From: Thermoactinomyces sp. DSM 45891
GTDB lineage: Bacteria > Bacillota > Bacilli > Thermoactinomycetales > Thermoactinomycetaceae
Length of the DNA: 64,000 nt
Reading direction: 5' to 3'
Assembly: GCF_900119485.1 (NCBI RefSeq)
Contig: NZ_FPJZ01000003.1
Coordinates: 108,599 to 172,598 of the forward strand
Shown: positions 16,780 through 26,067 of the stretch, piece after piece
How the letters are laid out: the number at the start of each line of letters is the position of its first letter
Numbering within the stretch: position 1 is the first letter of the stretch
The notes under the pieces: generated by a model
What the model was told of the DNA's origin: nothing
The model's input: only the letters and a program-made list of their open reading frames with translations
Database searches by the model: none
Position numbers and translations under genes: made by a program

Positions 16780-17931
16780 ATGATTCAATCACATGGCGGT
16801 ACACTTGTCTCAAGAGAACTATCTAGTGAGGAAAGGAAACAGTGGCTCCAAAAAAAGGGAGAGTATCCTGTCATAAAGATCTCAGAACGTACGTTCTCAG
16901 ATCTTTATTGCATTGCCACAGGCGTGTTTTCACCCCTAACTGGATTTCTTACCGAAGCTGACTATGATAGTGTTCTTACGGATATGCGTTTAAGCAGTGG
17001 ACTTGTATGGTCAATTCCGATTACCTTATCCATCCCGCCGGAGCAAAAAAATGAGATCTCTTCTTCTGAATATGCCTTTCTCCAGCGAAAAGATAAAACC
17101 ATAGTGGGAGTAGTCGAGATAGAGAGCATCTATCAAGTAGATCAACAGAAGGAAGCACAATCGATCTATCGTACAACGGATCCCAATCATCCTGGAGTTT
17201 GTAGTTTATTGCAGCAAAGCTCTCTCTACTTAGGCGGTTCGATCTGGCTATGGGAACGCCCTCAGCTCGATCCTTTTACAAACTATCATCTCACTCCTTC
17301 CTATACACGAGGCTATTTTCAAGAGAAGCAGTGGAACACAATCGTAGGGTTCCAGACTCGTAATCCGGTTCACCGTGCCCATGAGTATATTCAAAAAGTG
17401 GCCCTTGAAACGGTGGATGCTCTATTTCTCCACCCACTGGTTGGAGAAACAAAAGCAGACGACATACCCGCAGAAGTACGGATGAAAAGTTACGAGACGA
17501 TTCTCAAGCACTATTATCCTACAGAGCGTGTGCTTCTTGGTGTCTTCCCTGCCTCTATGCGCTATGCAGGTCCACGAGAAGCGATATTCCATGCAATAGC
17601 AAGAAAAAACTATGGCTGTACACACTTTATCGTTGGACGTGATCATGCTGGGGTGGGAAGCTATTACGGAACATATGATGCACAACATATTTTCAAAGAG
17701 ATCTCATCTGATGACCTCGAAATCAAACTCTTATTTTTTGAACATAGCTTCTACTGTCGACGTTGCTTGGGGATGGCTTCATATAAAACATGTCCTCACT
17801 CTGATGAAGATCATGTGATCTTATCTGGTACCAAGGTACGTCAGATGCTAAATACAGGTGAGGTCCCACCGCCAGAGTTTTCCCGTCCCGAGGTAATTCG
17901 TGTTTTAATGGATGGATTAGCGAATCAATAA
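16780..17931 (+). CDS. sat: Sulfate adenylyltransferase (ATP sulfurylase)
   Basis: About 383 residues. Activates sulfate with ATP to adenosine phosphosulfate, the first step of assimilation. Both nucleotide motifs are present: GFQTRNPVHRAHEY (near residue 190) and VGRDHAGVG (near 285). The YCRRCLGMASYKTCPH stretch with three cysteines is typical of the single-polypeptide bacterial form. No APS kinase domain is fused, and no cysH or cysC is nearby. TAGGAGG precedes ATG 16780, so the longer frame from 16717 inside the YhhN gene is rejected. Divergent from methionine gamma-lyase. Confidence 0.93.
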   Translation: MIQSHGGTLVSRELSSEERKQWLQKKGEYPVIKISERTFSDLYCIATGVFSPLTGFLTEADYDSVLTDMRLSSGLVWSIPITLSIPPEQKNEISSSEYAFLQRKDKTIVGVVEIESIYQVDQQKEAQSIYRTTDPNHPGVCSLLQQSSLYLGGSIWLWERPQLDPFTNYHLTPSYTRGYFQEKQWNTIVGFQTRNPVHRAHEYIQKVALETVDALFLHPLVGETKADDIPAEVRMKSYETILKHYYPTERVLLGVFPASMRYAGPREAIFHAIARKNYGCTHFIVGRDHAGVGSYYGTYDAQHIFKEISSDDLEIKLLFFEHSFYCRRCLGMASYKTCPHSDEDHVILSGTKVRQMLNTGEVPPPEFSRPEVIRVLMDGLANQ

Positions 17932-17950
17932 CCGCTTTTGTTTGTCTGAA

Positions 17951-17995
17951 GGACATGTATCTGCCTCTACTCACAAATTAGTCAGATACATGTCC
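17951..17995 (+). terminator. Hairpin after sat
   Basis: GGACATGTATCTG and CAGATACATGTCC form a 13-bp perfect stem. Only a weak T tract follows, so it may be a stability hairpin rather than a terminator. Confidence 0.5.
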
Positions 17996-18009
17996 CTTAA
18001 TCCACCCCT

Positions 18010-18047
18010 AAAAAAGAACAGCCCTAACACAAACTGTTTGGGCTGTT
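18010..18047 (-). terminator. Terminator of the peptide transporter operon
   Basis: Minus strand AACAGCCC...GGGCTGTT is followed by CTTTTTT. Confidence 0.8.
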
Positions 18048-18076
18048 CCATAAGTCGTTTTACATAACCAGCAATC

Positions 18077-18985
18077 TCACTGTTTCATCCTTGGATCAAA
18101 TATATCACGTAAACCATCACCTAATAAGTTAAACCCAAGTACCGTCAACGCGACAGCAACTCCTGGAAAGATCATCGTCCATGGGGCCAGTTGGATATAT
18201 TGGCGGGCGTCTGCTAGCATCGTCCCCCACTCAGGCTCTGGAGGTTGTGCTCCTAGTCCGAGGAAGCCAAGTGCCGCTGCCTCGATAACGGCCGTGGCAA
18301 AACCAAGCGTTCCTTGCACCATAATCGGTGTCCAACAGTTAGGGAGAATATGAAAAAATAAAATACGACGATTCTTCATCCCCATTGCCCGAGCGGCTAG
18401 AATATAATCCTCTGATTTTACACTAAGCACTCTCGAACGCATGAGCCGACCAAACGTTGGAATATTAATAATCGCAATTGCTAAAAGGGCATTGCTCAAA
18501 CTTCGTCCCAACATGGCTACAATGGCAATCGCGAGGAGAATGCTTGGGAAAGCAAGGAGAATATCAAAAAAACGTGAAATGATCGTATCTCTCCATCCTC
18601 CATAAAATCCGGCAACCAACCCGAGGAGGCTCCCCACCATAATCGATCCCGAGATAGCAAAAAGTCCCACCCATAGAGAGATTCGTGTTCCATAAATCAC
18701 ACGGGTAAATATATCACGCCCCATTTCATCCGTTCCAAACCAATGTTCCACAGAAGGCGCTTGTAGGAGTGCCTGACTTCGAGCTGTATATTCGTAAGAA
18801 GTAATAAACGGAGCGAGAAGGGCAATAAGTAAAAAAGATAGTACGATGACACTTCCAATCACCGCAGAACGGTGTCGCAAGAAAGCTCGCACGAAATCAC
18901 GAAAGGGTGACTCCGCGATTTCCTTATCTGGAGCAATCGGAGGCTCAGGCTTCGTAAATGGTACTGGATGCGTATGTGTGCTCAA
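18077..18985 (-). CDS. Peptide ABC transporter permease, OppC/DppC type
   Basis: The 302-residue membrane protein has an N-terminal OppC_N segment around the first membrane helix (SAVIGSVIVLSFLLIALLAP), a TDEMGRDIFTRVIYGTRISL block and the ABC permease EAA-like loop near ARAMGMKNRRILFFHILPN. It ends in GDGLRDIFDPRMKQ, the usual end of DppC/OppC proteins. The start is TTG 18985 with GGGGG nine bases upstream, overlapping the region of the preceding stop. It is the last gene of the operon and pairs with the permease at 18989-20002. Confidence 0.9.
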   Translation of the reverse strand: MSTHTHPVPFTKPEPPIAPDKEIAESPFRDFVRAFLRHRSAVIGSVIVLSFLLIALLAPFITSYEYTARSQALLQAPSVEHWFGTDEMGRDIFTRVIYGTRISLWVGLFAISGSIMVGSLLGLVAGFYGGWRDTIISRFFDILLAFPSILLAIAIVAMLGRSLSNALLAIAIINIPTFGRLMRSRVLSVKSEDYILAARAMGMKNRRILFFHILPNCWTPIMVQGTLGFATAVIEAAALGFLGLGAQPPEPEWGTMLADARQYIQLAPWTMIFPGVAVALTVLGFNLLGDGLRDIFDPRMKQ

Positions 18986-18988
18986 CGT

Positions 18989-20002
18989 CTAGTCCCCCTT
19001 CCCATATTGGATCCGCGGATCAACCCATGCGTATAACAGATCAACAATTAAATTAATCAAAACGAATATCGTAGCCAAAATTAAAATTCCCGATTGAATA
19101 ACCGGATAGTTCCGTGCATTAATCGCATCGAAAATATAACGACCTACACCAGGCCAACTAAAGATAGTCTCTGTGAGTACAGCCCCACCTAATAGAAGTC
19201 CTAACTGTAGACCAACAACGGTTAACACAGGGATAAAAGCATTCTTCAGGGTATGCTTATAAATAACCCAAAACTCACCTAACCCTTTTGCACGAGCCGT
19301 TCGGATATAATCGGAACGCATCACCTCGAGCATACTCGAACGGGTCATCCTCGCAATAATCGCCATGGGAATCGTCCCTAGCGCTACAGCAGGCAGTATT
19401 AAATGTAAGAGAACATCCTGAAAAGCATACCAATTCCCCTGAATCATGGCATCAATGGTATAAAAGTTCGTGATTGTATTAAATTCCATTCGTGGATCAA
19501 GTCGTCCATTAGAAGGGAATAAACCAAGCTCCTGAGCAAAAAACCATTGTTCCATTAAACCCAGCCAAAAAATAGGCATCGATACGCCTATGAGGGCAAT
19601 TAGCATAGCCGTATAATCAAACCACGAATTTTGTTTCCATGCAGAGAGGATTCCGAGATTTACGCCAAAGAAAACAGCAATCAGCATGGCAACCACTGCT
19701 AACTCCGTTGTCGCCGCCAAAAATGGTTTTATCTCCTTGGCAATCTCTTGTTTGGTTATGAGGGAAGTTCCCAAATCCCCTTGTAAGATGTCTTTTACAT
19801 AAGTGAAATATTGAATATATCCTGGCTTATCAAGTCCTAGGTTTTCGCGAATCTCTTGTATCTGAGCTGGTGTCGCTTTATCACCCACGATCGTTCGTGC
19901 AGGATCACCTGGAATCGCATGAACCACTGCAAATGTAATAATCGACATTCCGATCAACACGGGGATGAGCATAATAATTCGCCGGATTATATAGGAAATC
20001 AT
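18989..20002 (-). CDS. Peptide ABC transporter permease, OppB/DppB type
   Basis: About 337 residues. It starts with YIIRRIIMLIPVLIGMSIITF, the typical first helix of DppB, has a periplasmic-side loop before the core, and an EAA loop in TARAKGLGEFWVIYKHTLKN. GAGGGG places the start at ATG 20002; the extension to 20050 overlaps the upstream hairpin. It forms the channel with the OppC-like subunit, with a three-base gap between the two genes. Confidence 0.9.
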   Translation of the reverse strand: MISYIIRRIIMLIPVLIGMSIITFAVVHAIPGDPARTIVGDKATPAQIQEIRENLGLDKPGYIQYFTYVKDILQGDLGTSLITKQEIAKEIKPFLAATTELAVVAMLIAVFFGVNLGILSAWKQNSWFDYTAMLIALIGVSMPIFWLGLMEQWFFAQELGLFPSNGRLDPRMEFNTITNFYTIDAMIQGNWYAFQDVLLHLILPAVALGTIPMAIIARMTRSSMLEVMRSDYIRTARAKGLGEFWVIYKHTLKNAFIPVLTVVGLQLGLLLGGAVLTETIFSWPGVGRYIFDAINARNYPVIQSGILILATIFVLINLIVDLLYAWVDPRIQYGKGD

Positions 20003-20028
20003 GAGTGGTTCCCCTCTCTTTTCCGTAT

Positions 20029-20066
20029 AAAAAGTGACATTGCATGTCATTGCAATGCCACTTTTT
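20029..20066 (-). terminator. Intra-operonic hairpin between binding protein and permease
   Basis: AAAAAGTG-n-CATTGCA pairs with TGCAATG-n-CACTTTTT around a six-base loop, with a T run on the minus side. It lies between the binding-protein and OppB genes, where partial termination would favour the binding protein. Confidence 0.7.
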
Positions 20067-20073
20067 ATGCTTG

Positions 20074-21693
20074 TTATTTTCCGATAGATACGTTCAACAG
20101 TTTGTCAGACCCAGTTGGATGCGGAATCCACCCCGAAATCTCTGCACGGGCAGCTTCTGGAACAGTGGCATGAACCAATGGTACCCAAGGAGCATCTTTC
20201 TTAATGATTTCTTGTGCTTTTTGGTAAAAATCAGTCCGAGCTTTTTGATCCGTTGATTGCTGAGCCTTAATGAGGATATCATGCAAGGCATCATTTTTAT
20301 AAAAAGCAACGTTTCCTGCATCAGGAGTACGTGTATTATCTTTATCTAGCAGGACGTAGAGGAAGTTATCTGGATCCCCATTATCTCCCGTCCATCCGTA
20401 GAGAGCCATTTGATGCTCCCCTTTTCCTACACGGTCTTTATAAGTCTGCCAGTCATACGTGACAATCTTAGCCGTAATGCCGATTTTCTTTAAATCCTCT
20501 TGCATAAACTCAGCCACTTTTTTCCCATTTGGCATATAAGGGCGTGGTTCTGTCATCGCATAAAATTCCACTTCAAAGCCGTTTGGATAGCCTGCTTTTT
20601 CGAGGAGTGCCTTCGCTTTCTCTAAGTTGTATTCATAGTCTTGAGTCTCTTTGTTAAATCCCCACACTACATCGGGCATCGGATTCACTGCTGGTTTTGC
20701 ATATCCCGCAAAGAAACTATCAATGATGCCTTTTTTATTCGTTGCAAGGTTAATCGCTTGACGCACCTCTGGCTTATCAAATGGCTTCTTCATCGTATTC
20801 AGTGCCAAATAACCAACGTTCATCCCTGGACGCAACTTCAGCTGCAATTTCTTATCTGCTTCCACTAACTTCGCATCATCAGGATTCAAACCATCCATCA
20901 TATCGATATCTCCTGATTTCAAAGCGGTAAAACGTGCCGCGTTATCAGGAATCGATTTAAAGATGACTTTATCCATCTTAGGTAAGCCTTTTTCATAGTA
21001 GTCAGGATTTCTCGCAAGCGTAATGCTATCATTCTTCTTCCACTCAACGAATTTAAACGGCCCTGTCCCTACTGGTGACTGATTAAATTTGATACCCTCT
21101 GGGTCCTTTTTTATTGCTTCTGGAGAACCGATTCCAAAACTACTCATCGCTAAGTTATTGAGGAATGGACCTTGTGGTACAGCCAGTTCAAACTTAACCG
21201 TATTTGCATCGACCGCCGTAACCGCTTTCATAACATGACCTTTATCTCCTTTGAAGCCACCAAACATGTAACCGTAGTAAGGGAAATCTCCCTTATGGTA
21301 CGGATTTTTTTTATCCATCCAGCGTTCAAAGTTGAATACTACGGCTTCTGCATTAAACGGAGTTCCATCGTGGAACTTGACCCCCTGCTTCAAGGTAAAT
21401 GTCCACGTCAATCCATCCGGCGTTTTTTCCCATTTCTCAGCAAGCCCTGGTACTACTTCCGTACTATCATCTTTATAATCAACCAAAGTATCCAAAATCT
21501 GCTTCGTAACCTTTAAGGACTCCCCATCCGTTTGTTGACTTGGATCTAGGCCAACCGAATCTGCACCACGTCCATAAATGAGTGTTTTGGACTTACCACT
21601 TCCCGCATTCGGGTCTTTCCCACCACAAGCAACCAAGAAAGAAGTAGCAAGTAGTGTCACAGAAAGAGAAAGAATGAGACCACGTTTTTTCAT
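20074..21693 (-). CDS. Peptide-binding lipoprotein, OppA/DppA type (SBP family 5)
   Basis: The 539-residue solute-binding protein has a lipoprotein signal ending LVAC, with the lipidated cysteine at residue 23. The SBP_bac_5 core follows, with WTFTLKQGVKFHDGTPFNAEAV (about residues 95-115), the mid-protein VGTGPFKFVEW and the GWTGDNGDPDNFL block near residue 430. It captures di- or oligopeptides outside the membrane and hands them to the permeases. An AAGGAGG site precedes the ATG. The gene order is ATPase, ATPase, binding protein, permease, permease. Nickel or other ligands cannot be excluded for this family. Confidence 0.92.
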   Translation of the reverse strand: MKKRGLILSLSVTLLATSFLVACGGKDPNAGSGKSKTLIYGRGADSVGLDPSQQTDGESLKVTKQILDTLVDYKDDSTEVVPGLAEKWEKTPDGLTWTFTLKQGVKFHDGTPFNAEAVVFNFERWMDKKNPYHKGDFPYYGYMFGGFKGDKGHVMKAVTAVDANTVKFELAVPQGPFLNNLAMSSFGIGSPEAIKKDPEGIKFNQSPVGTGPFKFVEWKKNDSITLARNPDYYEKGLPKMDKVIFKSIPDNAARFTALKSGDIDMMDGLNPDDAKLVEADKKLQLKLRPGMNVGYLALNTMKKPFDKPEVRQAINLATNKKGIIDSFFAGYAKPAVNPMPDVVWGFNKETQDYEYNLEKAKALLEKAGYPNGFEVEFYAMTEPRPYMPNGKKVAEFMQEDLKKIGITAKIVTYDWQTYKDRVGKGEHQMALYGWTGDNGDPDNFLYVLLDKDNTRTPDAGNVAFYKNDALHDILIKAQQSTDQKARTDFYQKAQEIIKKDAPWVPLVHATVPEAARAEISGWIPHPTGSDKLLNVSIGK

Positions 21694-21780
21694 ACAGAAA
21701 CCTCCTTAGAATAGTGATACAGCATCAATTCCAAATCTAGGCCCGTCACCTCCTTGATGAAATGCAAGCTTACTATGTAT

Positions 21781-22734
21781 CTACAAATGGCAGGCTGAAA
21801 AATGACCTCCACCCTGATCCGTAAACTCTGGGCGCACTTCTTTGCAAATATCCATCACATGTGGACAACGCGGATGAAAAGCACATCCCTTAGGCGGATT
21901 CGCTGGGCTGGGTACATCTCCCGATAAAATAATTCTCTGCTTCTGGAAATCTGGATCTGGTACAGGAACAGCTGAAAGCAATGCTTGCGTGTATGGATGA
22001 AGCGGCTTCTCATACAACTCATCCCGATCTGCTAACTCCACTAAACGCCCTAGATACATAACGCCTACTCGATCACTAATATGCTTTACCACACTCAAGT
22101 CGTGGGCGATAAACAAATATGTCAGCTCAAACTTTTCTTGCAAATCAGCCATTAAATTCAGCACTTGCGATTGAATCGACACATCCAGAGCAGACACAGG
22201 CTCATCCGCGACAATTAGCTTCGGTTTTGTGGATAAAGCTCGAGCGATGCCGATTCTCTGCCGCTGACCACCGCTAAATTGGTGCGGATAGCGCATTGCA
22301 TGAGATTGATTCATTCCAACCAGATGTAGGAGCTCCTGAACTTGTTCCTTCCGTTCCTGTCCATTCCCCATCCCGTGAACAATGAGTGGCTCTTCTAAGA
22401 TATTGAATACTTTTTGCCTAGGATTTAGAGAAGCAAATGGATCTTGGAAAACCATCTGCAAATCACGACGTACCTTCCGCATCTCTTCCTCACCCAAAGC
22501 AAGCAATGATTTCCCCTCAAATGTAATCTGACCCGATGTCGGCTCATGAAGACGTAGGATCGCTCGTCCAGTGGTTGATTTTCCGCAACCACTCTCCCCT
22601 ACCAAACCTAACGTCTCACCCTTTTTAACATAAAAACTAACATCATCGACGGCCATAATCTCACCTGTTTTTTTGCCTAATAACCCTCCCCGGATGGGAA
22701 ATGTCTTTCGCAGATTATGTACTTGTAGCAGCAA
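21781..22734 (-). CDS. Peptide ABC transporter ATPase, OppF/DppF type
   Basis: The 317-residue ATPase has Walker A GESGCGKSTTGR near residue 45, signature SGGQRQRIGIARAL near 155 and Walker B LIVADEPVSALDVS. A C-terminal oligopeptide/dipeptide extension carries a CAFHPRCPHVMDIC cysteine cluster, the Fe-S-type motif seen in DppD/DppF pairs. It overlaps the preceding ATPase gene by 20 bases, so the two are translationally coupled. Confidence 0.92.
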   Translation of the reverse strand: MLLQVHNLRKTFPIRGGLLGKKTGEIMAVDDVSFYVKKGETLGLVGESGCGKSTTGRAILRLHEPTSGQITFEGKSLLALGEEEMRKVRRDLQMVFQDPFASLNPRQKVFNILEEPLIVHGMGNGQERKEQVQELLHLVGMNQSHAMRYPHQFSGGQRQRIGIARALSTKPKLIVADEPVSALDVSIQSQVLNLMADLQEKFELTYLFIAHDLSVVKHISDRVGVMYLGRLVELADRDELYEKPLHPYTQALLSAVPVPDPDFQKQRIILSGDVPSPANPPKGCAFHPRCPHVMDICKEVRPEFTDQGGGHFSACHL

Positions 22735-23710
22735 CTTCCTTCACCTCCTGATGCAAAAAGCAACGACTAAGATGACCTTCTTCCACAGCAATCAAATCAG
22801 GAGAACTCTCACGACAAATATCCATCACATACTCACAACGCGGAGCAAAACGACATCCTCGCGGCATCTGATGAGGATTAGGCACCTGACCCGGTATAGA
22901 ATAGAGACGATCTCTTTTATCCTCTATCTTCGGAATCGAATTCATCAAACCCTGCGTGTATGGATGCTTTGGATTACGAAACAATCGAAAACGGTCCGTC
23001 TGCTCTACGATTTGTCCCGCATACATCACTACAATTCGGTCACACATCTCTGCAACGACTCCTAAATCATGTGTGATGAAAAGAATGGATGTCTCAAATT
23101 CTTTGTTTAGATTTTTCATAAGATCAAGGATTTGCGCTTGAATCGTAACATCTAAAGCAGTAGTCGGCTCATCCGCAATCAGTAGTTTCGGATTTAACAT
23201 CATCGCCATTGCAATCATCACCCGCTGGCGCATTCCCCCAGATAGCTGATGAGGATAGTCATCCAATATTCCTTCACGGCTAATCCCCACTTGTTGCAAC
23301 ATCTCTAGGGCTTTCTTACGCGCTTCTTCCTTACTCACTTTTCGATGGATACGCACTACTTCCATTAACTGATTTCCTACTGTAAAGAGTGGATTTAAAG
23401 AAGTCATCGGCTCTTGGAAAATCATCGCTACCTGATCCCCACGAATTCTACGAAGCTCTTTCTGGGAAATCTTCGTAAGATCCATTCCCTCAAACTGAAT
23501 CGATCCTGCCACAACTTTCCCAGGTGGCTGAGGAATCAGGCCCATAATTGCTAAAGATGTAACACTTTTCCCACATCCAGACTCTCCAACCAAACCGACT
23601 ACTTCTCCTCTTCCTACTTCAAGGCTGACACCGTCAACCGCTTTTACGACCCCTTTGTCGGTAAAAAAATGTAATTGTAAATCGGCAATCTCTAATACTG
23701 TCTGGGTCAC
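22715..23710 (-). CDS. Peptide ABC transporter ATPase, OppD/DppD type
   Basis: About 331 residues with Walker A GESGCGKSVTSLA, signature LSGGMRQRVMIAMAM, Walker B LLIADEPTTALDVT, and the C-terminal CRFAPRCEYVMDIC cluster. First gene of the five-gene operon. The start is GTG 23710 with GAGGTGAT upstream; the frame to 23746 is rejected for lack of a ribosome site. The region up to 23952 is shared with the divergent gene at 23953. I see no convincing sigma-A promoter on this strand; the nearest pair has a 19-base spacer. Confidence 0.9.
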   Translation of the reverse strand: MTQTVLEIADLQLHFFTDKGVVKAVDGVSLEVGRGEVVGLVGESGCGKSVTSLAIMGLIPQPPGKVVAGSIQFEGMDLTKISQKELRRIRGDQVAMIFQEPMTSLNPLFTVGNQLMEVVRIHRKVSKEEARKKALEMLQQVGISREGILDDYPHQLSGGMRQRVMIAMAMMLNPKLLIADEPTTALDVTIQAQILDLMKNLNKEFETSILFITHDLGVVAEMCDRIVVMYAGQIVEQTDRFRLFRNPKHPYTQGLMNSIPKIEDKRDRLYSIPGQVPNPHQMPRGCRFAPRCEYVMDICRESSPDLIAVEEGHLSRCFLHQEVKEVAATST

Positions 23711-23871
23711 TGGATCACCTCGTTTATTCGCTAACACACAAAACAATAAAATGTAAATATAAAGATAATAGATAAAAGTATGTATATGACAAATATTAAA
23801 ATGATATCTATTGTTCTATATATTATCACAATAACATTCTTACTTTCGACAATTTTTTTTATGAATCTCCG

Positions 23872-23900
23872 TTGAATTTGGTTAAAGTTAACCATAATAT
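23872..23900 (+). promoter_or_regulatory. Sigma-A promoter with a palindrome in the spacer
   Basis: TTGAAT (23872-23877), 17-base spacer, TAATAT (23895-23900). The spacer contains the perfect palindrome GGTTAAAGTTAACC (23880-23893), well placed for a repressor. It drives the gene at 23953. Confidence 0.55.
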
Positions 23901-23952
23901 ACACAAGAGCTATCTACACATCTTCAGTCCCATGCTCTAGAGAGGCGATACT

Positions 23953-24687
23953 TTGAAGTTACGTGTCATGACCTTTAATATCCATCATGGTAAAGGAACC
24001 GATCGCAGAATCGATCTACAACGAATTGCTAAAATCATCGCCGATCATCAGTGTGATGTAGTTGGTTTAAATGAAGTAGATTGCTATTTTTCAAAAAGAA
24101 GTCATTATGTAAATCAAATAGATTGGCTGGCCAAGTCACTCGGCATGAACTATGCTTATGGACATGCTATTTCCTCACCAGCCAAGAAAAGAGTAGAACA
24201 TAAACGATATGGAAATGCGATCTTATCGCGTTATCCCATCTCCTTCGAGCAAAATCACCTATTCCAATATCCAACTAGACTGATGGAAAATCGCTCCTTG
24301 CTAGAGTCACACATCCAACTTCCTAGTCAAACATTACATGTGTGCACCTCGCACCTTAGTCTAAACCCCTGGATTCATCGCAAGCAGGTTAACTATATTC
24401 TCCATCATTGCTTAGAACACTCATTACCCACTATCGTAATGGGAGATTGGAACATGAGGCCGAAATCGAAACCATGGAAAAAGGTTACATATCACTTCAC
24501 GGATGTCTGCAAAGCAAACGATCCCACTATGCGATATGCAACCTTTCCTTCATTACGCCCTAGAACCCAACTAGATTATATCTTTGTCAGTCGTGACCTC
24601 TTTGTTCAAAGTGCAGAAGTGGTTCAAAGCAATCCCCTTGCTTCAGACCATCTTCCCCTACTCACAACAATATCCCTCAGCCACTAG
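23953..24687 (+). CDS. Endonuclease/exonuclease/phosphatase family protein
   Basis: The 244-residue metal-dependent EEP-fold protein has the start MTFNIHHGKG, acidic GLNEVD near residue 40, a RYGNAILSRYP block near 90, GDWNMRP near 162 and the terminal SDHLPL histidine motif. Members cut DNA, sphingomyelin or other phosphodiesters; the substrate here is unknown. It has no signal peptide, so it is probably cytoplasmic. The start is TTG with AGAGGCG upstream. Its stop overlaps that of the convergent M23 gene by three bases. Confidence 0.82.
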   Translation: MKLRVMTFNIHHGKGTDRRIDLQRIAKIIADHQCDVVGLNEVDCYFSKRSHYVNQIDWLAKSLGMNYAYGHAISSPAKKRVEHKRYGNAILSRYPISFEQNHLFQYPTRLMENRSLLESHIQLPSQTLHVCTSHLSLNPWIHRKQVNYILHHCLEHSLPTIVMGDWNMRPKSKPWKKVTYHFTDVCKANDPTMRYATFPSLRPRTQLDYIFVSRDLFVQSAEVVQSNPLASDHLPLLTTISLSH

Positions 24688-25895
24688 TTACATGTTGGAG
24701 CAACTGCAGTCGTTGATCCTGTCCATACATAGGCATCACTAACCCACTGTCCGTTACCGATGCGATCCCATATATTCGTGGTTTTCGATCTACCTGTGAA
24801 AGTCGTACCTGTGGCCGTACATGCTATAGTTACAATCTCTCCATCATTCTTCGTGCCCACGATCGGATAGTTACTTCCCGGTCCAGATCTCACATTCAGC
24901 GTGCCACTCCCCACTACATCCACAATCCCTTGGTTCTGGTCAAGTGCTCCGTAATTATACAATCCTTGACCTGGATAACGAACGGTACTTCCATGCATCG
25001 CGTACCCTCCATAGGCGGAATTACCCGACCAGAATACCCAACCACCGATCTCACGCCCATTTATCGATACATATGCATTATTGTAGCGGAGTGCAAAGTG
25101 TACGTGTCTTCCTGATGCATATCCCCCACACGATACATCTGTGCCCGTATACCCGAGGAATGTACCTGCATCCACCCATGACCCATTCGGCCGGATATTA
25201 TTCCACAAATGATAGTAATCAGTGGCAAAACCGTTCGCATGAATAATTCGAACCCAACCCTGTCCACTTCCACACATAGTATATGCATTTCCTGAACCCG
25301 CTGCCAAAACTTGTTGATTCCCCCCTGCTAGATCTAGGGAGCTATAAGGAGTATTTTGTCCACTATAACCATGCGGTCCACCTGTTAACGTCCAAGTAGC
25401 CCCTAAAGCAAAAGGCAACCTCAATTGATCTTGATCCCCCATAATCTTGACATCACTACTACGATTAGCAAACACCTTCTTTTCATTGCTATTCACGACC
25501 GTACTAGGCGCATCTTGTAACCAATTCTGGAATAATTGACTCCCCTCCAAAGCCACCTTCCATTCGGCACCTTCCATCTTCGCAACATAAATCCAACCCT
25601 CTGGATACGCCCCTTTTTCCTTAGGTGCCTCAATGACAGCTGTACCAAACACCCATTTCTTGTCTATGTCCTTTCTCTGAACATTTACCTGCGCACGACT
25701 CTTCACATCCGAGACAGAGACAGAAGCTTTTTTTTGCTGAGTCATCTCTTGCGTAACCGCCTCTGTCAATTTTGAAATATCGTCTTCGCTTATTTTAGAC
25801 GTTGTGACATTTTCCCAAACAGGAACCGCTACAGTCGGCATCAACACTAACAATAAAGCAAGCCCAATGCACCAATACATCCATTTCTTCCTCAT
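24684..25895 (-). CDS. Secreted M23 metallopeptidase (beta-lytic-like) with C-terminal SH3 domain
   Basis: About 403 residues. A signal peptide (WMYWCIGLALLLVLMP) is followed by a pro-region of about 150 residues and a peptidase with GGPHGY and SSLDLAGG (H and D ligands) and GRHVHFALRY (HxH). The HGY...SLDLAGG spacing is that of the beta-lytic/LasA-like branch of M23 rather than LytM. A bacterial SH3 domain ends the protein (GTLNVRSGPGSNYPIVGTKN). Such enzymes cut pentaglycine or interpeptide bridges of other bacteria's walls. GGGGG before ATG 25895 sets the start. Confidence 0.85.
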   Translation of the reverse strand: MRKKWMYWCIGLALLLVLMPTVAVPVWENVTTSKISEDDISKLTEAVTQEMTQQKKASVSVSDVKSRAQVNVQRKDIDKKWVFGTAVIEAPKEKGAYPEGWIYVAKMEGAEWKVALEGSQLFQNWLQDAPSTVVNSNEKKVFANRSSDVKIMGDQDQLRLPFALGATWTLTGGPHGYSGQNTPYSSLDLAGGNQQVLAAGSGNAYTMCGSGQGWVRIIHANGFATDYYHLWNNIRPNGSWVDAGTFLGYTGTDVSCGGYASGRHVHFALRYNNAYVSINGREIGGWVFWSGNSAYGGYAMHGSTVRYPGQGLYNYGALDQNQGIVDVVGSGTLNVRSGPGSNYPIVGTKNDGEIVTIACTATGTTFTGRSKTTNIWDRIGNGQWVSDAYVWTGSTTAVAPTCN

Positions 25896-26008
25896 CTGAT
25901 TTCCCCCTAAATGATTAATCTTATTAATTTTAAAATTCATTATATTGATTATATTGGCAAATGTTGTTGTTTTTAATTCATCTATTTTTATTTATTACTT
26001 TCAAACTC

Positions 26009-26038
26009 GCATGTAAGTAAACGTATAAGAACATACTA
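26009..26038 (+). promoter_or_regulatory. Sigma-G promoter of sspH
   Basis: GCATG (26009-26013), 18-base spacer, CATACTA (26032-26038), matching the forespore sigma-G consensus GHATR-N18-CATnHTA at every fixed position. Confidence 0.75.
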
Positions 26039-26067
26039 CAAATGCCATTTAAAGGGAGGAAACAACA

